From: Epiperipatus broadwayi
Taxonomy: Eukaryota; Onychophora; Udeonychophora; Euonychophora; Peripatidae
Length of the DNA: 64,000 nt
Assembly: GCA_028023455.1 (NCBI GenBank)
Contig: JAQFVV010006200.1
Location: forward strand, 9,536,521-9,600,520
Reading direction: 5' to 3'
Positions 34,621 to 48,544 of the stretch are shown one piece after another. Each line of letters opens with the position of its first letter. Position 1 is the first letter of the stretch. The notes beneath the pieces are model-generated. The model had not been told where the DNA came from. It searched no databases and was given only the letters and a program-made list of their open reading frames with translations. The position numbers were made by a program, and so were the translations under genes.

Positions 34621-36469
34621 TATTGAATTGAAATACTATTTACACGTAACCTATCAGAATTTTTTTTTTGATTTTATTAAATTACTAACTGCAACACATT
34701 AAAAAATGATGGGAAAAAACATTATATTATCTTTAATATAGCCTAAATTCATTTCCTCTCCACCACTTCCACATAATATAGTTTAAAACATTACTGTATT
34801 GTAAACTCAGTTGGAAAATCAGAGTAAAATAGGTGAGGAATTCCAGGAAAGTTTATAAATTTTATCAGACAGTAAAATCGCAATTAATACAGTTAAGCAC
34901 CCACTATTGATCAGAAGCCATTTTGATGACGTAGTGAAATAACCCCACGTAACACAAACGTTCAGTAGGCTACTAATAAGTATATTTAAAAAAAAAAGCT
35001 TTTGTAATTTGATAAGAAAAGGATAAATGAGTAAGCTTAATCATATTCTACCACTTATTTAATAAACGATATTTTTTTTATAACTTTTTGGTAAAGATAG
35101 AAATACTAAAAAAATGGAGTCAAAATCGTATTGGGGAAAAAATTAGACCAGGAAAATACGCCTACCAATCAATAAAAAAAAGTTATAATTTTAAAACTTT
35201 AATATTATTAGCATTATACATGTAATCTATATATATAATTAGGACATCAATTAAAAATCCATAACTAAAATATTACTATTTTTGTTGATTTCATTCATAT
35301 TTGTTTGACTTTCCATTCTCATTAACTTATCCTTTTCTGATGACATAAGCAAAAATCCATTTAAAACATACTTTAATTTTTAAAATGATCCTTTTCAAGA
35401 CATTTACTATGTTTTATTTATTATTATCTTGTATCAGTTTTTTTAACAAACTCACTAGCCCTCACATAATAGTTTGAGACAGATTAATCTGGAATAGAAG
35501 TGAGACCTAAAAGACAAAGAGAACTTTATATATTTTCCAGATGATAAAGAAATTTTGTGTTTTACACTAGAATCTGTTGCAATTTGAATGGATACAGAAT
35601 ATCAATAACTTTATAAATATTTTCAAAGTTTTGAAAATAAAGAATTTTTTTAAGAAAACAGTTTGAATAGTCATATCTAAATACAGAGTGTAGAGACTAT
35701 ATTGTAATCTTCCAACATGTAAAAAGTGGATCTATATAATAGAATAGTCTTTATAACCAGTTGGTGATTTTATCATCAAAATAAATCACAGGATGCTGAC
35801 TTTAGGATTAATTGCTGCAGGAAAAGTTCTACCTTATAAGTCAAAGGCAGATTTAAAGTTCATTTTTATGGCATATCATTTACTTGGCATATAGAGTAGC
35901 TTTTTGAATCTCAAAAACCACAAGATTAACCTTTTTAGTAATATTATATGCTGGCAAGATTTATAATAAAATCAAAAGCTGTAGCATTTTAATAAAATCT
36001 CAGCTTATCCGGACTTAGAAATATAGATTTTTTTTTTCATTTCTTTAAGCAGAAATTACATAATAGCCCAGAGAGAATCATTAAATATTAAATTCTTTAT
36101 AAAATATAATCATAGTTGGCTCAATAAGTCATGTGATATTCAAACAACTTAATGACATTTTAATCCTAACAGTTCTATTCACTGCAAACCCTATTTATTC
36201 TACCCATTGCTGAAATCTATTGTAAATTTGAACAATCAATAAGTCCTAAATAGTCATGCTTATTAATTCTATATCACAACCTATATTTCTGATTTATAAC
36301 CTCATTCAATGAGGAGTTTGAATTTGGATCAATGAATTTGCATTTTTAAAATCTAATGTTTTATTCTTTTTTTACTATTAAAATCAGCCCAAAATTCAAG
36401 ATCAGCTTGATAATTTTGAATTCAAGATTAATTTTCTTACATAATTATATTATTTTGACAATAGTTCAT
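34621..36469. other. AT-rich tract, no feature seen
   Basis: No coding or repeat signal was recognised. Confidence 0.45.
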
Positions 36470-36472
36470 TAA

Positions 36473-36515
36473 CTATAGGGGATTTGAACCCAGATTTTCA
36501 AGATCAGTATATATA
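36473..36515 (-). mobile_element. Family C end fragment
   Basis: ATAGGGGATTTGAACCCAGA followed by TTTTCAAG matches the B-box end of family C, reading GGTTCAAATCCCC on the minus strand. The rest is absent. Confidence 0.55.
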
Positions 36516-38380
36516 ATATACTTGTCTTTAAATAGTTCATTAAGTACATATTTTTATTCATTCACCAGGGTTGTTATAAAACAAATAAAATAAAACATTG
36601 CATGTCTCCCAGATTGCACAATATTTTGCAAAAGCTAACTTTATTTAATCTACTCCACTATTACGATCTATATAAATTTTTGAATCCAGGAATAGTAGTT
36701 TATTACTAAAAAAGAGTAAAGATGGTTGCTGAATGAAAGATGCATAAGTCAAAAAAATCCATGTGTACTACAAGTACATTTAGGCTCTTACTTTCAAAGG
36801 CCATAAAATATAAAGTAGCACTGGATATGAATTGAATAAGCACTACTATCTAGTAACTACTGATTACTCAAGATTATACTAGATGGCAGCAGTGGGGTAG
36901 AATAAATAGTGTTTGCTCTTATAAAGTGTTATATAAGCTGCTGTCATCTGATTTTTTAACTTTCATTCATTGGTCAAAATGGATTTTTTTTTTTACTCGG
37001 TTGAAAATTGATTGGAAGATCTTTAGCTTCTGAGTCAATAACTTATCACTGTGACAAGTTGAACAGGGAACTTAATTTTTCAAAGCATATACAACCACTA
37101 TAATTTGTAATTAGTGAATACATGCCTTTTAATTTTTTTTTACAGATGGATAGCAAAATGCTCTGACAGTTTTTCTAAATGGTATGATGTAAACATTAAA
37201 TTAAACTTCAAATATTGTAGAATTATAGAGACCGCATTTAGAAGTCATGTAGTTTATTATTATCATTTATAACTCTTTGGATGAGTGCAGGCCAATCTTG
37301 CATAATCAAACTTAGACTTTGGTATGTCTTTTAAAAATGGGATTATTTCTCCCATTTTTAACACTGCTCAGTTTTGCTGAACTATCACAGAGTAAAAAGA
37401 AAATTAATCTCTTAGTTTTGTTTTTATTAGTTGATTGAAAACATTATGGTGTGATGTTATAAAGAATTCATGCAGAATGCTTTTTAAGTGGGATTTGAAT
37501 AACTGGTTTAATATTTCTCTGCACCTGGAGAGTTGCAGGTGTTAAGAACTTGCTTTTGTTTGCATTACACAAAGCGTGGTAGAATTTTGGGAAAGATTGT
37601 GAATTAAACTTTATTTGACATTCATGCAAGGTATTGCAATGTATAAACTGTATTATTGTAATATAGACAAAATAAGTATCCAATTATTCAATGAAAATGA
37701 GCTCTATGCAGTTTTGTGCATTGATAGAATGTCAGACTTAAAAGTCTTTGGATAAAGCTCACCTCTGGCATCTTCAGTGTTAGAACACCACGTGATTTTC
37801 TGCAAATTATTTTTTAAATAAAAGTTTAAATCAAAGTAAATGGCTTAATAAATTATCATTTTATCACAACGACTTTGTCATAATAAATCTGGTATAGTAA
37901 AATTATATATACACGAATTTGAATCTGGTTTTGAGCTGAAAGTACTATGTAGAAAAGTCAGAATAGAAGATAATCTGTATTGCATATATATATAAACAAA
38001 ATTATAGCGGGGGGGGGGTAGAGTAATATGCGCATATATGCTTTTTGCCTCAAGACATACTGAAGTCATTAGGCAATATGTGTTATGACTAGCAATAACT
38101 TCTTTATTGAAGTTAAATGGCACGTTTATCAACCTTTTAACACGCATTACTCTATGGTCTAAAGTATTTAGAGCATATGGAAGTATACATATATTATTAA
38201 AACGCGAATATATCATCATCCTTGTAATTTAGCGTCATCTTTTTTGTATACCTACTTCATAATATAAAAAGAACGGCAACAGAGTATATTCACTATGTCT
38301 TTCTCCGCATATATATATATCATCTATGTGTTATTTTAATTAATCATTTTTAAAAAAAGGAGAGAATAGTTTTATATCAT
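36516..38380. other. AT-rich tract, no clear feature
   Basis: A weak tRNA-Leu-like string (GTCAGACTTAAAAGTCT) lies near 37730 and a G-run at about 38009-38018. Neither is convincing as a gene. Confidence 0.45.
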
Positions 38381-38957
38381 CTCACTGCCGCTCATAAAAT
38401 CTTGTCGGTTTTAATTCTGAGGACAAAGAAATTTGAAGCAGGTTAAACCGCAACGTTTAAATCGATTGCATCTTTTTCAGGGATGTTGGAATGAAAATTT
38501 AAGGATAAAGAATTAGTCGGAGCGAGTTGTTAGAATATAAGAGTGCGGCAGATTGTAGCTGTAATCTCGGCTGCTCGCATGTTATATTTAGTTTTAAAAT
38601 ACATTTCGTTTCTAATATTTTTTTTTTTGAAATTCAATTATAATACTTTAAAAAAAAAAAAAAAATCTTTATATAAAAAAGACCAATGTGAATCTTGCTG
38701 GTGAATGACAGGTAAAAAAAATATCCATTAAATACTCTTTTTATGTTCTAAAATAAATATTTATCATTAAAAGTATTCCCATTCTTTTTTTTTTTTTAAT
38801 ATAAACTTGTTTTAAACTGAATCAATGTTAAATAATTAATAGATGAAGAAAAAGTATTTATGTAAACAGACTTATATTTTTAAAATAAATATAGTTTTGT
38901 GTGCAAATTAAATCTTTTTCAGATGTTTAAAAGATTGAACAGAGATTTATTTTTTAA

Positions 38958-39146
38958 AAGAAACAGAGATGCATAAAATATTATTCAAAGAGACTGCATC
39001 AGATATCAAACAGTTCGGAGAAACAGTTATGTTTTTCCTTCGCTTTTACAGAGTATATCCAGCAGGGCCGGTGTAACGCCGTAAGAAAAATGAGAAGGAT
39101 TAGGAGGACGCTGGAGATATCTTTAAGCCTGGAAAAAATATATTAA
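38958..39146 (+). other. Possible exon with strong acceptor-like site (speculative)
   Basis: A good pyrimidine tract and TTTTACAG (ending about 39050) are followed by a frame reading EYIQQGRCNAVRKMRRIRRT and continuing to TAA at 39144-39146. A donor-like GCC|GTAAGA occurs at about 39080. The patch from 38380 to here is richer in G+C and CpG than its flanks. The peptide is not recognised and no other exons could be joined, so this may be chance. Confidence 0.2.
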
Positions 39147-39307
39147 AACTTCCGGAAACATTATTAATAAATTATTATAAAATGTATATTTTTTATTCGT
39201 AGGATATGTATGCCAATCATGCTTGATTTAGTTCTGATCTCACAATATTAAATAAACATATAGATAAATATACGGAGTACATGCTGTTAATTGTCCATAT
39301 CAATATA

Positions 39308-39404
39308 CCAGTGTAGTTTAGCGCTGTAGTAGAGCGGTGGGCTTAGGAACTAAAGGTTCGGCAGGCAATTCTCAATTGAGTAAAGTTAAAAAAAAAAAAA
39401 AAAA
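39308..39404 (+). mobile_element. tRNA-Leu-like SINE with poly-A tail
   Basis: GTGTAGTTTAGCGCTGTAG and AGAGCGGTGGGCTTAGGAAC resemble a tRNA D-arm and anticodon arm, followed by GTTCGGCAGGC and a 16-17-nt A-run (39388-39404). This arrangement is typical of a short tRNA-derived retroposon. Confidence 0.55.
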
Positions 39405-40840
39405 TTCAACTTGATCACCAATCTGCTGCTCGAGTGCTTGAATGTCACATGATCTTTCAAGCAATTAACTATACAATTATTTTCTTTAGTTTTTATTACC
39501 CTACGTGTTTTAGAAGAGTGGCGGTCTCTGGAGGTCAAGATTCACGGATAGCGATCTTGCTAATTGTATCATTTCAGGTGCTCTAACTTCCTATGATCTC
39601 TAACTATAAACCATTCGATGTTTTTTTTTAATTGATGGAAATACAAGGCGTCTTATGCCAAGAAAGGTTTATAACTGTTTTAATTTTTATTGTTTATACT
39701 TTTCCCTTAAAAATTCTGTTGCCACCTATATATTTTATACTCTGGAGTTGTGGCACATTAAGACACACATGATTAATTCAGAATTAACTGTGACTTCATT
39801 CTCTAATCAGTAACACTTAGATATTTATTTGCCAACTAGTGTTGAGTGATTGAATGAACTTATTGAACAATGCAAAAAAAAAAAAAGAGCCTATTAATTA
39901 ATTTTTTGAACAATTATTTAAAATTTATTCAACATCAGAGTATAATAAGGGTACCTATAATTTGAATTTAATATTTAGTTGTAAAGTTTCCTGACATGAT
40001 TAGTTTCCCTTGCTTCAATCAGACTTAATATGTAAATAAACCAATTCACAAACTATTCCACTATACCCTTTCTGCATTATTAAGTCCACAAGGCAGTGAG
40101 TGAGAGATTATTGCAAAAAGTAAAACAGACTTATGCAAACACTACAGAAGCAATAATTTTATAAAATTAGATAAGACTAGCAAAGGTTTCAAATAAACAA
40201 CACCAATTTGCAAAAACAGATTAAGAAAATTATAGCATTCCAATAACAGATTTGATAAAAATGTGCTTAACCTAGATCTGTAATTTTAGATAATTTATAT
40301 CAACTTTTAAATTTAGTATACTTGCTACAATAATTAAGTTGAAGTTTTACAAAATTATAATGTTATAATATTTCACTTTAATCTTAATTTTTTACACAAT
40401 TATTATAAAATTATCCTAATAGTGAAAACAAATAGGCATTTCTACTAATGTTTAAACTTAAATCACAGCTATGATATATATATATTATTACACATATTAT
40501 CTTAATAGCAGCTATAACTCATATATTAAACAATACTCTAAATATATTAAAATTCATTATGACCTTACTCTTACACACCCACACACACGCGCGCGTAATT
40601 AATCTATTAATTGCTGTAAATATGTTCATATGTCATGTATAATATTTTTTAAACTTTAAAATCTCATTAAGATTCAAAAGTATTTTGTGATATTACTGTT
40701 ATATCATTTTGAACTACTCTATTATACCTAGATGAGGGTTCTGAACTTTACTATATTTTAATTATAATTTTAGCTAATAGATGTCATCTTATGTTTGCAT
40801 GGTAGCAAAACAAATTAAAAAGTTTTTTTATTGGGTGTTA
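39405..40840. other. AT-rich tract, no feature seen
   Basis: Only a CACACACACGCGCGCG run near 40577. Confidence 0.5.
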
Positions 40841-40844
40841 TGAA

Positions 40845-41165
40845 AACACCACACAATCACTTTTTCTTATGTTTACATAAGCTATTAAACCAATAGCAAA
40901 TTTTCCTTACAATAGTGCCATCTAGTGCAAGCTATATTAATCAACAGTATTAGAAAATTGTGCATTTAAATCTCTATCCAGTGCCTTCTCATCGAATATG
41001 TTTAGTCTAGTTTATGGCTTTCATCAGTAACAAACTTTGGTTCTGAAAGCTGTGTACCTGGAACTTTAGAACACAGCTTTCTAGCACCCAATTTTTTTCT
41101 TTTTGGTAAAGTTCAAAGCTATCAGCCCAAAATGAAAATACAATAATGTTTTCAATCCAAGCTAT
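40845..41165. mobile_element. Family H copy, one arm plus centre, decayed
   Basis: ACAATAGTGCCATCTAGTGC, AAGCTATATTAATCAACAG, TGTGCATTTAAATCTCTATCC, CCTTCTCATC and TCATCAG follow family H order. The central segment (ATCAGCCCAAAATGAAAATA) is inverted relative to the copy at 41265. The hammerhead-like minus core near 41005-41020 has lost GAAA. Confidence 0.65.
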
Positions 41166-41264
41166 ATATTTTGATATCTTTCATTTTTTAATAATTATAA
41201 TCACCATTACACTTCAGCTAGGGTTGGTATTAAACTATTAAAATATTGCACAATGACTTTCTTA

Positions 41265-41715
41265 TGATTATACAAGCAGTAAAAGCAATAGAAATTTTTT
41301 CTATACAATAGTGCCACCCAGTGTAAAGTATAGTAATCAGTAGATGCTAGAAAATTGTGCATTTTAATGTCTAGCCAGTGCCTTCTCATCTAATATTCCC
41401 AGACTAGTTTCTAGTTTATGGATTTCATCAGCGAGGAGCCTTTAATTGAAAATCTTATTGTGTTTTCATTTTGGACCGATAGCTTCATATTGATCAAAAA
41501 GATAAAAGGTAATGAAAGGGTTCAATAGATCCAGAGATCCAAGTGCACTGCACTCAGATCCTAGACTCCTCACTGATGAAAACCACAAACTAGAAATTAG
41601 TCTGGAGATATTGGATGAAAAGGCACTGGATAGAGATTAAAATGCACAACCTTATAACATTTATTGATTACTATAGCATGCTATTGTATGGAGAAAATTG
41701 CTAATGTTATAAGCT
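41265..41715. mobile_element. Family H palindromic element, long copy with two hammerhead-like cores
   Basis: Arms 41265-41450 and 41560-41715 are inverted copies (CAATAGTGCCACCCAG/CATGCTATTGTATG ends, TAGACTCCTC cores) around a unique centre containing CATTTTGGACCGATAG. On the minus strand CTGATGA (41425-41431) and GAAA (41408-41411) precede CTAGTC. On the plus strand CTGATGA (41573-41579) and GAAA (41593-41596) precede TTAGTC. Helix I partners (ATCCTA/TTGGAT and CTCCTCA/TGGAGA) flank the plus core with a few mismatches. No TSD could be fixed. Confidence 0.75.
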
Positions 41716-43110
41716 ACAAAAAAAAGCTAAAAAGTATTTTTTTAAAATTTAAAATATCAGATATATATAATATTTAAAAATAGTTTAAATTAAAATTTTT
41801 TATACGTAATTTGAAATTGTATGAATACATTAAATAGCATTACATTAAGATTTTTTTTAATCAAGTAAGATTATATAAATATTTGTGTTTTTTATCTATA
41901 ATATTTTAAAGAATTTATTTTTAAAATTATTTCTTATTATTTCCAAATGGATATATATATATATCATTTCCAATGGTATATGTATCTGTAAATTATTATA
42001 TGTGCCTAAAGTATTGCTTTTTATTTTGATATAATCAGAAGAACAAAAATCATATTGGCAGGTTTAAGGCTACAATTGATAAAAGTTTTGATCAATTTCT
42101 GCATGAAGTGTGTTTTGATCGCCACTCGACATCAAGTGACAATACATTAATATAACATCTGATTTAAATACCATCACTATTCCCAATTTGCTATTAAATC
42201 TTGAACATTGAAATGTTTATTAAATATAAATCTTATTTTTAATAGTTTCTTGTGCATGGCAGAATTAAATGATACTGGTTTTTTTAAAAAAAATGTTGAG
42301 GTAATAAATATCTAAATATGTCTATCAGCCATCTATATTATTTTCTAAACTTCTCAATACTATAAATTTCTACAAAAGCTGGCCAATCTCTGCATCATCG
42401 TCCATCATCAAGTGACTTCCAAAATGGCTGACAGTAAATCAATAAATTAACGTTGCTCTTATTTAATTATCCCACTAGATCTCCACTTGCTTCTAAAGTT
42501 TGTATATTAAAATTAATGGTATATTTAAAAAAACGTTTATTTCTTATGGCTTCAATTTCATGTATATGGAAAAGTAATTTTTTTCATAAAGAATTTTACA
42601 CTGATAAATTTCTAAATAGGTAAATTAATTATTTGACCTTACAAAAAACAATGTATTAGTTAAATAAACAAAATGCCATATCAAATAATAAAACATTATT
42701 AAAAATAATTAAGACTTTTTATACTTTGCATTCAATATTAGATAAGATTTGCTTATAGTTATAAGATTATGAAAAGCCCAGAAAAATATGTAGCTTGACG
42801 AAGCTATTCAGTGAAACTTTAAATTCCAAGTGAAGGCTTATTGATCAATCTAATTGATTTTTAAAATATTTAATGTATAGAAAAGTTTTATCTGCCTATT
42901 TGTCTATTTATCTGTTTATTTATTATTTGTGTATAACTGTACATCTATCTGCTAACTATATATATTTCTCTATCTACTATATATCCATTGACATACATAC
43001 AACCATCCATTCCATTCACTTAACTATCATTCAATTTATTTATCTTTTGTCTATTTGTCTGGCTATCTAACTGTTAATCTGCTATCTGTCTATCCATTTA
43101 TCTTCATGTC
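41716..43110. other. AT-rich tract, no feature seen
   Basis: No coding signal. Loosely related CTAT/CTGT words begin near 42890 before the pure array. Confidence 0.5.
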
Positions 43111-43117
43111 AGTCTAT

Positions 43118-43500
<383 letters not shown>

Positions 43501-43643
43501 CTGTTTTTGTGTCTACCTACCTAATTACCTACGGTATTTTCTTATCTATCAATTTATACACAGGTAAATAAATACTTTTAAATAGCCAATGCCATAGATC
43601 AAAAATCTTCTTGGATTTCCTTTACTAAAAAAAATAGTTAATG

Positions 43644-43860
43644 GATAACAAAAAAACAGACAAAACTCTCCATATAGTAGTGTCATTCAGTGCAAGCCAA
43701 AGTAGTTAAATGATGCCAGAAGGCTTGTGCATAAAATTCCTATCTAGTGCTTACACTGGCTTGCACTGAGTGGCACTACTGTATGGAGAGTTTGGCCTAT
43801 TGTAATAACAACTATGAGCAAGCATAAGAAATGATGATCATGTGATGACAGATAACAAAA
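43644..43860. mobile_element. Family H palindromic element, short copy, 10-bp TSD
   Basis: GATAACAAAA at 43644-43653 and 43851-43860 brackets about 197 bp. Arms share CAAAACTCTCCATA, AGTAGTG and CAGTGCAAGCCA. The right arm carries the extra extension through AAGCATAAGAAATGATGATC to CATGTGATG. The central half with the ribozyme motif is deleted. Confidence 0.82.
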
Positions 43861-44270
43861 TACTCACTAGACTAATCAAATATTGATTGTGAGAGTTTAT
43901 TGGTTTTTTACTTTGTTTTACTTTCTAGTCAGATTTAACTAAGTATCTAGACTCAATAAGAGGCCAGACAACAAAAATTTATCTCCCATCAACCATTCAG
44001 AAGGTTATTAAAATGAATATTTAAGAATTTCTGTAATATTAAGTTGAGTCAATTTCAATGCAATATTGTTTATATCTATAATGAATAAAAAATTTTTCTT
44101 GTAGTTATTATCTAAAATTTCTCTTTATGGCACATGGTTCAGAAGCAATGTGACATTTATTGTGTATGTTTAGCAGCTAGATATTTTAATGTTATTGGTA
44201 TCTGGTGGTAACAGTTCACAACTAAATTTTCTAATATTACATCATTAGTTCATATATATAAATATATATA

Positions 44271-44272
44271 TA

Positions 44273-44311
<39 letters not shown>

Positions 44312-44313
44312 AT
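44271..44313. repeat. (ATT)n microsatellite
   Basis: Thirteen or so ATT units directly after a TATATA run. Confidence 0.9.
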
Positions 44314-46510
44314 CAACAATTTTCATGGTATAGAGATATAAATTAAATATCCAGTTATATCTGGGTATAATTTGTTATGATATATATAAACCTATGTTTT
44401 GACCAGGTCACAAACTGGGTAATAAATATTGTAAAATAAATGTAGAGGTACTATAAACACTGATGTATAACAATAATGAAGGTCTATTAATAGAAACAGA
44501 AGTAATAAATATAAAAAATTATTTAGTTTAATGAGTTTTTTTGTTTTTTAAAAAAGTTCTAAATAGAAGGTGATTTACATGTATCATCAGGTACTGATCT
44601 GACATTTGCTGCTGATGAGTGTTCTTTAACTACATTAATATGTTTGTCTCTTCTAACATTGATGTAACAGCTCATGTCTATATAAGAAGCTTGACAAATG
44701 CTATATAGAATTTCATAAACTCCATGGGCTTAAAGAGAATTGAGTCTTTTGGCTTGGATAGACAGCTATTAATTTTTTGATAAGTGGCATATGCAGTCTT
44801 TATATCATAATGTCTTGGAATAAATGTCTGTTGTTTCTTTTATATAAGGAATACAAACTCTAATAATTAGATTTTTTTTAAAACTGTAAATACAACCATA
44901 TTATCGCTATATCAGTAATGATATAATTAAGTTATAAGGCATTTTAGTTGTAGGTTAGTAATCTTTATATTATCCAAATAATTTTTAAAAAAATCACATA
45001 TTTTAAAAATTACACTATTTATTTATTTATTTGATTAATAAATAAATATGAAACAAATCATATAAGCAATGTCTTATTAGCTAATGGCTACAATAATAAT
45101 ACAATACCCAAGCCTTAATTCAAGCCCTAAACAATCAAAATAAGAAACAAACTGTAGAAACAACTATTAGAGTTTATATTCTTTATATATAAGGAAAAAC
45201 AAACAACATTGAACATATTCTAAAAAATTATAATATAAAGACAGCATATATTATCAAAAAATTAATGGCATTCTATCCAAGCCTAAAGATTCAATTCCTC
45301 TTAAAAGCCAATGGAGTTTAACTCCACTTAGCATTTGTAAAGCTTTTTACATAAGCATGAGCAATTGTTGCATAAATTCTAGAAGAGATGAACATATTAA
45401 TGCACTTAAAAACACTCGTCAATATCAGCACTATCTCTTCATGCTATAGATAGATACAGGTCATAGTATTGATTTTTTTAATATGAAAATACTATCCAGA
45501 TGTGACACTGTCCAATAATGTCAGATCAGAGAAACCATTTAAATTTTTAAAAGGTCAGACTATATCAACCAATGTTATGATACATACAAATTATCTTCAT
45601 TTGTTTTTTTTTTTTAAAAAACTGATTAATCTAATTATTTCTGTTTTATATTAACAGAATGTTCATTATTGTTATAGGTCAGTATTTACAGTATCTCTCC
45701 AATTATTTTACAATATTTATTACCTAGCTGATGATTCATGTGACCAGGGGAAAGATTGGTTTATAAATATTTTATAATAAATTATACACTGATGTATCCA
45801 AATAATATTTCATATATATTATAACCTAAAAATAGAGAATCGTGATATCCCAAAATCATCATCAAGATATAAGGTGTCCAAAATAACATTACATTATCTA
45901 TAGGTTAAGCTCAGAAAGGTTTTGCCACAATGGTATATGCTACAATAAAAGAGCCATATGGGCAAGAATAGCAATAAATAAATATTATCAACATAATATG
46001 TAACATTTAATAAATTTTAAGAGAGCTCTCATACTAACTTATAAATTACAGGAATGCTCAATGAAAGCATAAATCATAGAGTGGTCTGGTTATGCCTAAA
46101 TTTTCCTTCACAACACTTCCTTCCCATTACAACACATCTAATAACCATCATTATCATCTAATTCTATGATCAAATCCATATTTCAGATCTTTTGATAAGG
46201 AATAGTAGGTTTTTTTTTTTTACATTTTATGTCATCTTGTTTATTAAAATACTTCCTTTGCAAAATAATTTCTTTATTATTCACTTATATTATATTGAAA
46301 TCTCAGGGTTTTTTAATTGAATATTTTTAATATTAAAAATTTACTCTTTTCTTTTATTTAAAAATTATTAGGCAATAAATGGAATCCTAATACAAATAGG
46401 AGGAGACATACTCTTACCCATAAGAAAATCTCTATTTAACTGACAATAATAATATTAAACTTTAAAGAAAATATTTTAATTAAAATAAAATATATGAAAA
46501 ACTCTTAATT
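44314..46510. other. AT-rich tract, no feature seen
   Basis: No coding or repeat family signal was recognised in about 2.2 kb. Confidence 0.5.
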
Positions 46511-46511
46511 T

Positions 46512-46610
46512 GAAATAAAGGTCAAGAGGTCAGCGATAGCTGCTTTACAAGCAGTTGTCCCAGGTTAGTGGGTTCGCTTCCCGGCTGATGCTATGACATG
46601 AGAAAAATAC
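46512..46610 (+). mobile_element. tRNA-derived SINE, family E, 5' truncated
   Basis: GGTCAAGAGGTCAGCGATAG, CTTTACAAGCAG, CAGGTTAGTGGGTTCGCTTC and CCGGCTGATGCTATGACATG then AGAAAAA. The first roughly 15 bases of the tRNA-like head are missing. Confidence 0.82.
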
Positions 46611-46724
46611 TAGGATTGCATTCAGACATAATGAGTGGATAAGGGATTTTATGATCACTCAGAATATCCTACTAATAACTCCTGCTTAATCTTTTTTAAT
46701 ATATGAATTTTTTCTACAGTATGG

Positions 46725-47165
46725 GCTTTTTCATACCTGCCCTCTAATATGTAATATATAGGGAGTTTGAAGTCAGACTTTCACATGACCCTCAAATATC
46801 CACACTATCTCATACTGCTGACACACCTGATCACACACATGTCAAAAAGATAAATAATCACCAATATGCATATTTTGTGCTAAACCAGCACTCATCAGTT
46901 GGTTCAGATTATCAACTCCACACATATATACAATCAAAGCTCAGCTTATATTAAGATAGCCAATCTTCATACTTTAATGGACAGGCTTCAATCCATTCCA
47001 CTCCACAACTCCTCAGCTGTCCATTTTATTGAAAATCTGATGATGGAATGCTCAAAACCCATATTGGTGCCAACCTTTTCATTCTACCCATGTTGACCAT
47101 AAGTCATCTTGACCCCTCATGTACAGAACATAATCCATTTACATACATATATAAGGGATGGACAG
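46725..47165 (-). mobile_element. Family C hammerhead repeat, unit 10 (cluster 2)
   Basis: Full unit; strand is that of the ribozyme. The core (46853-46917) has CTGATGA, helix I CCAA/TTGG and helix II GTGCTG with a TAGCAC partner, but GAAA is AAAA. It belongs to a subfamily with CACACCTGATCACACACATG in place of the usual segment. Confidence 0.82.
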
Positions 47166-47189
47166 ACTTACAGCACTATATTTTAATAT

Positions 47190-47390
47190 AATAGTTTTTT
47201 CTACAATACAGGCTTTTTCATATCTGAACTCCAATATGCAATATATAGGAATTTAAATTCAGACTTTCACCCGACAATTATGCATGCTATCTCATACTAC
47301 TGACACACCTGATCACACACATATCAAAAAGATAAATAATCACCAATATACATATTTTGTGCTAAACCAGCGCTCATCAGTTGATCCAGT
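47190..47390 (-). mobile_element. Family C unit 11, truncated, tandem with unit 10
   Basis: Repeats unit 10 with its core 482 bp downstream. It stops just past CTCATCAGTTGATCCAG, where the inverted unit 12 begins. GAAA is AAAA. Confidence 0.8.
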
Positions 47391-47700
47391 TGAGCATTCC
47401 ATCATCAGATTTTCAATAAAATGTATGGCTGAAGAGTTGTTGGATGGAGTGGGTTAAAGCCTGTCCATTAAAATAAGAAGATTGACTACATTAATATAAG
47501 CTGAACTTTGATTGTATATATGTGTGGAGATGATAATCTGGACCAACTGATGAGTGCTGGTTTAGCACAAAATATGTATATTGGTGATTATTTATCTTTT
47601 CAACATGTGTGTGATCAAGTGGGTCAGCAATATGAGATGACATGGAGAGTTGAGGGTCGTATAAAAGTCTGAGTTCGAATCCCGCATACATTACATCAAT
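47391..47700 (+). mobile_element. Family C unit 12, inverted
   Basis: Reverse orientation of unit 10, running from the GAGCATTCCATCATCAG tail block through the core (47530-47592) to a clear B box GAGTTCGAATCCCGC (about 47671). The core has a good helix I (GATAATCT/TGATTAT and CCAA/TTGG), but GAAA is again AAAA. Confidence 0.82.
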
Positions 47701-48544
47701 TATTCTAAATATTTAATTTTTTATAAGTATCTAGGGTTAGTTCTCTTTCACAGATATATGTAGTTTAGACTTATATTACTAATAAAATTTATTTAAATGT
47801 AATAGTTTATTTAGTTTAATTTTTAAATACAAATGCATTTCATAGTGATGAAATTGAATAATTCACTGTATTTTTTTAGTTATTAATTTTAAACGTATAT
47901 TTTCATTATAATAAGATACAAATACATCCATGTATTTATCTTCAAAACAATTAATTTGATTCAATTCTACTGGAATAAAATATTTAAAATTGATGCGACT
48001 TTTAAAAGAAATGTTTTTATAAGTGAATATCTTGTTCTGAATCAGATAAAAAGTTTTCACTTGAGATATAAGCACACCTGAATTATATTTCAAGTAACAA
48101 ATAAGTTAAGCACAAATAATATGTAGATATCAATTGGTCGTTTTATGTGAAATAAAAATCTAAAATAAGTTGCTTCCTAACATAATTGTCATCATCAAAA
48201 CATATAGATGTATTATTATTAAAAAATTTAACATTGTTTATTATAGATGTGTTGCTCTGTGAAATTATTCTATTAGTAATATAGTTGAATAGTGGGTATA
48301 ATTTGAGAAATATTGGTTGGCAAAAAAAATAAATAGCGGTTTGTATCTTGGAAATCATCTCCTTAATAATTCTGTAGATGCTTTAAATAAAACGGTGTCC
48401 TCAAAGTTTACAATATAAAGATTTAAGTTACCATAATTGATATAAGATGGTTTAAGTTTTAATTTATTTCTCAATTCTTTTATTTTAGTTGTATTGTTTT
48501 TAATTTTCATTTTAAGTTGGTTCTCTAGTTAGAATTCCTTTTGT
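47701..48544. other. AT-rich tract, no feature seen
   Basis: Minus-strand frames here have no domain-like content. Confidence 0.45.

Noticed and set aside
37715-37800. tRNA-Leu-like string
   Set aside because: Only an anticodon-arm-like hairpin could be drawn; no convincing A box, B box or acceptor stem.
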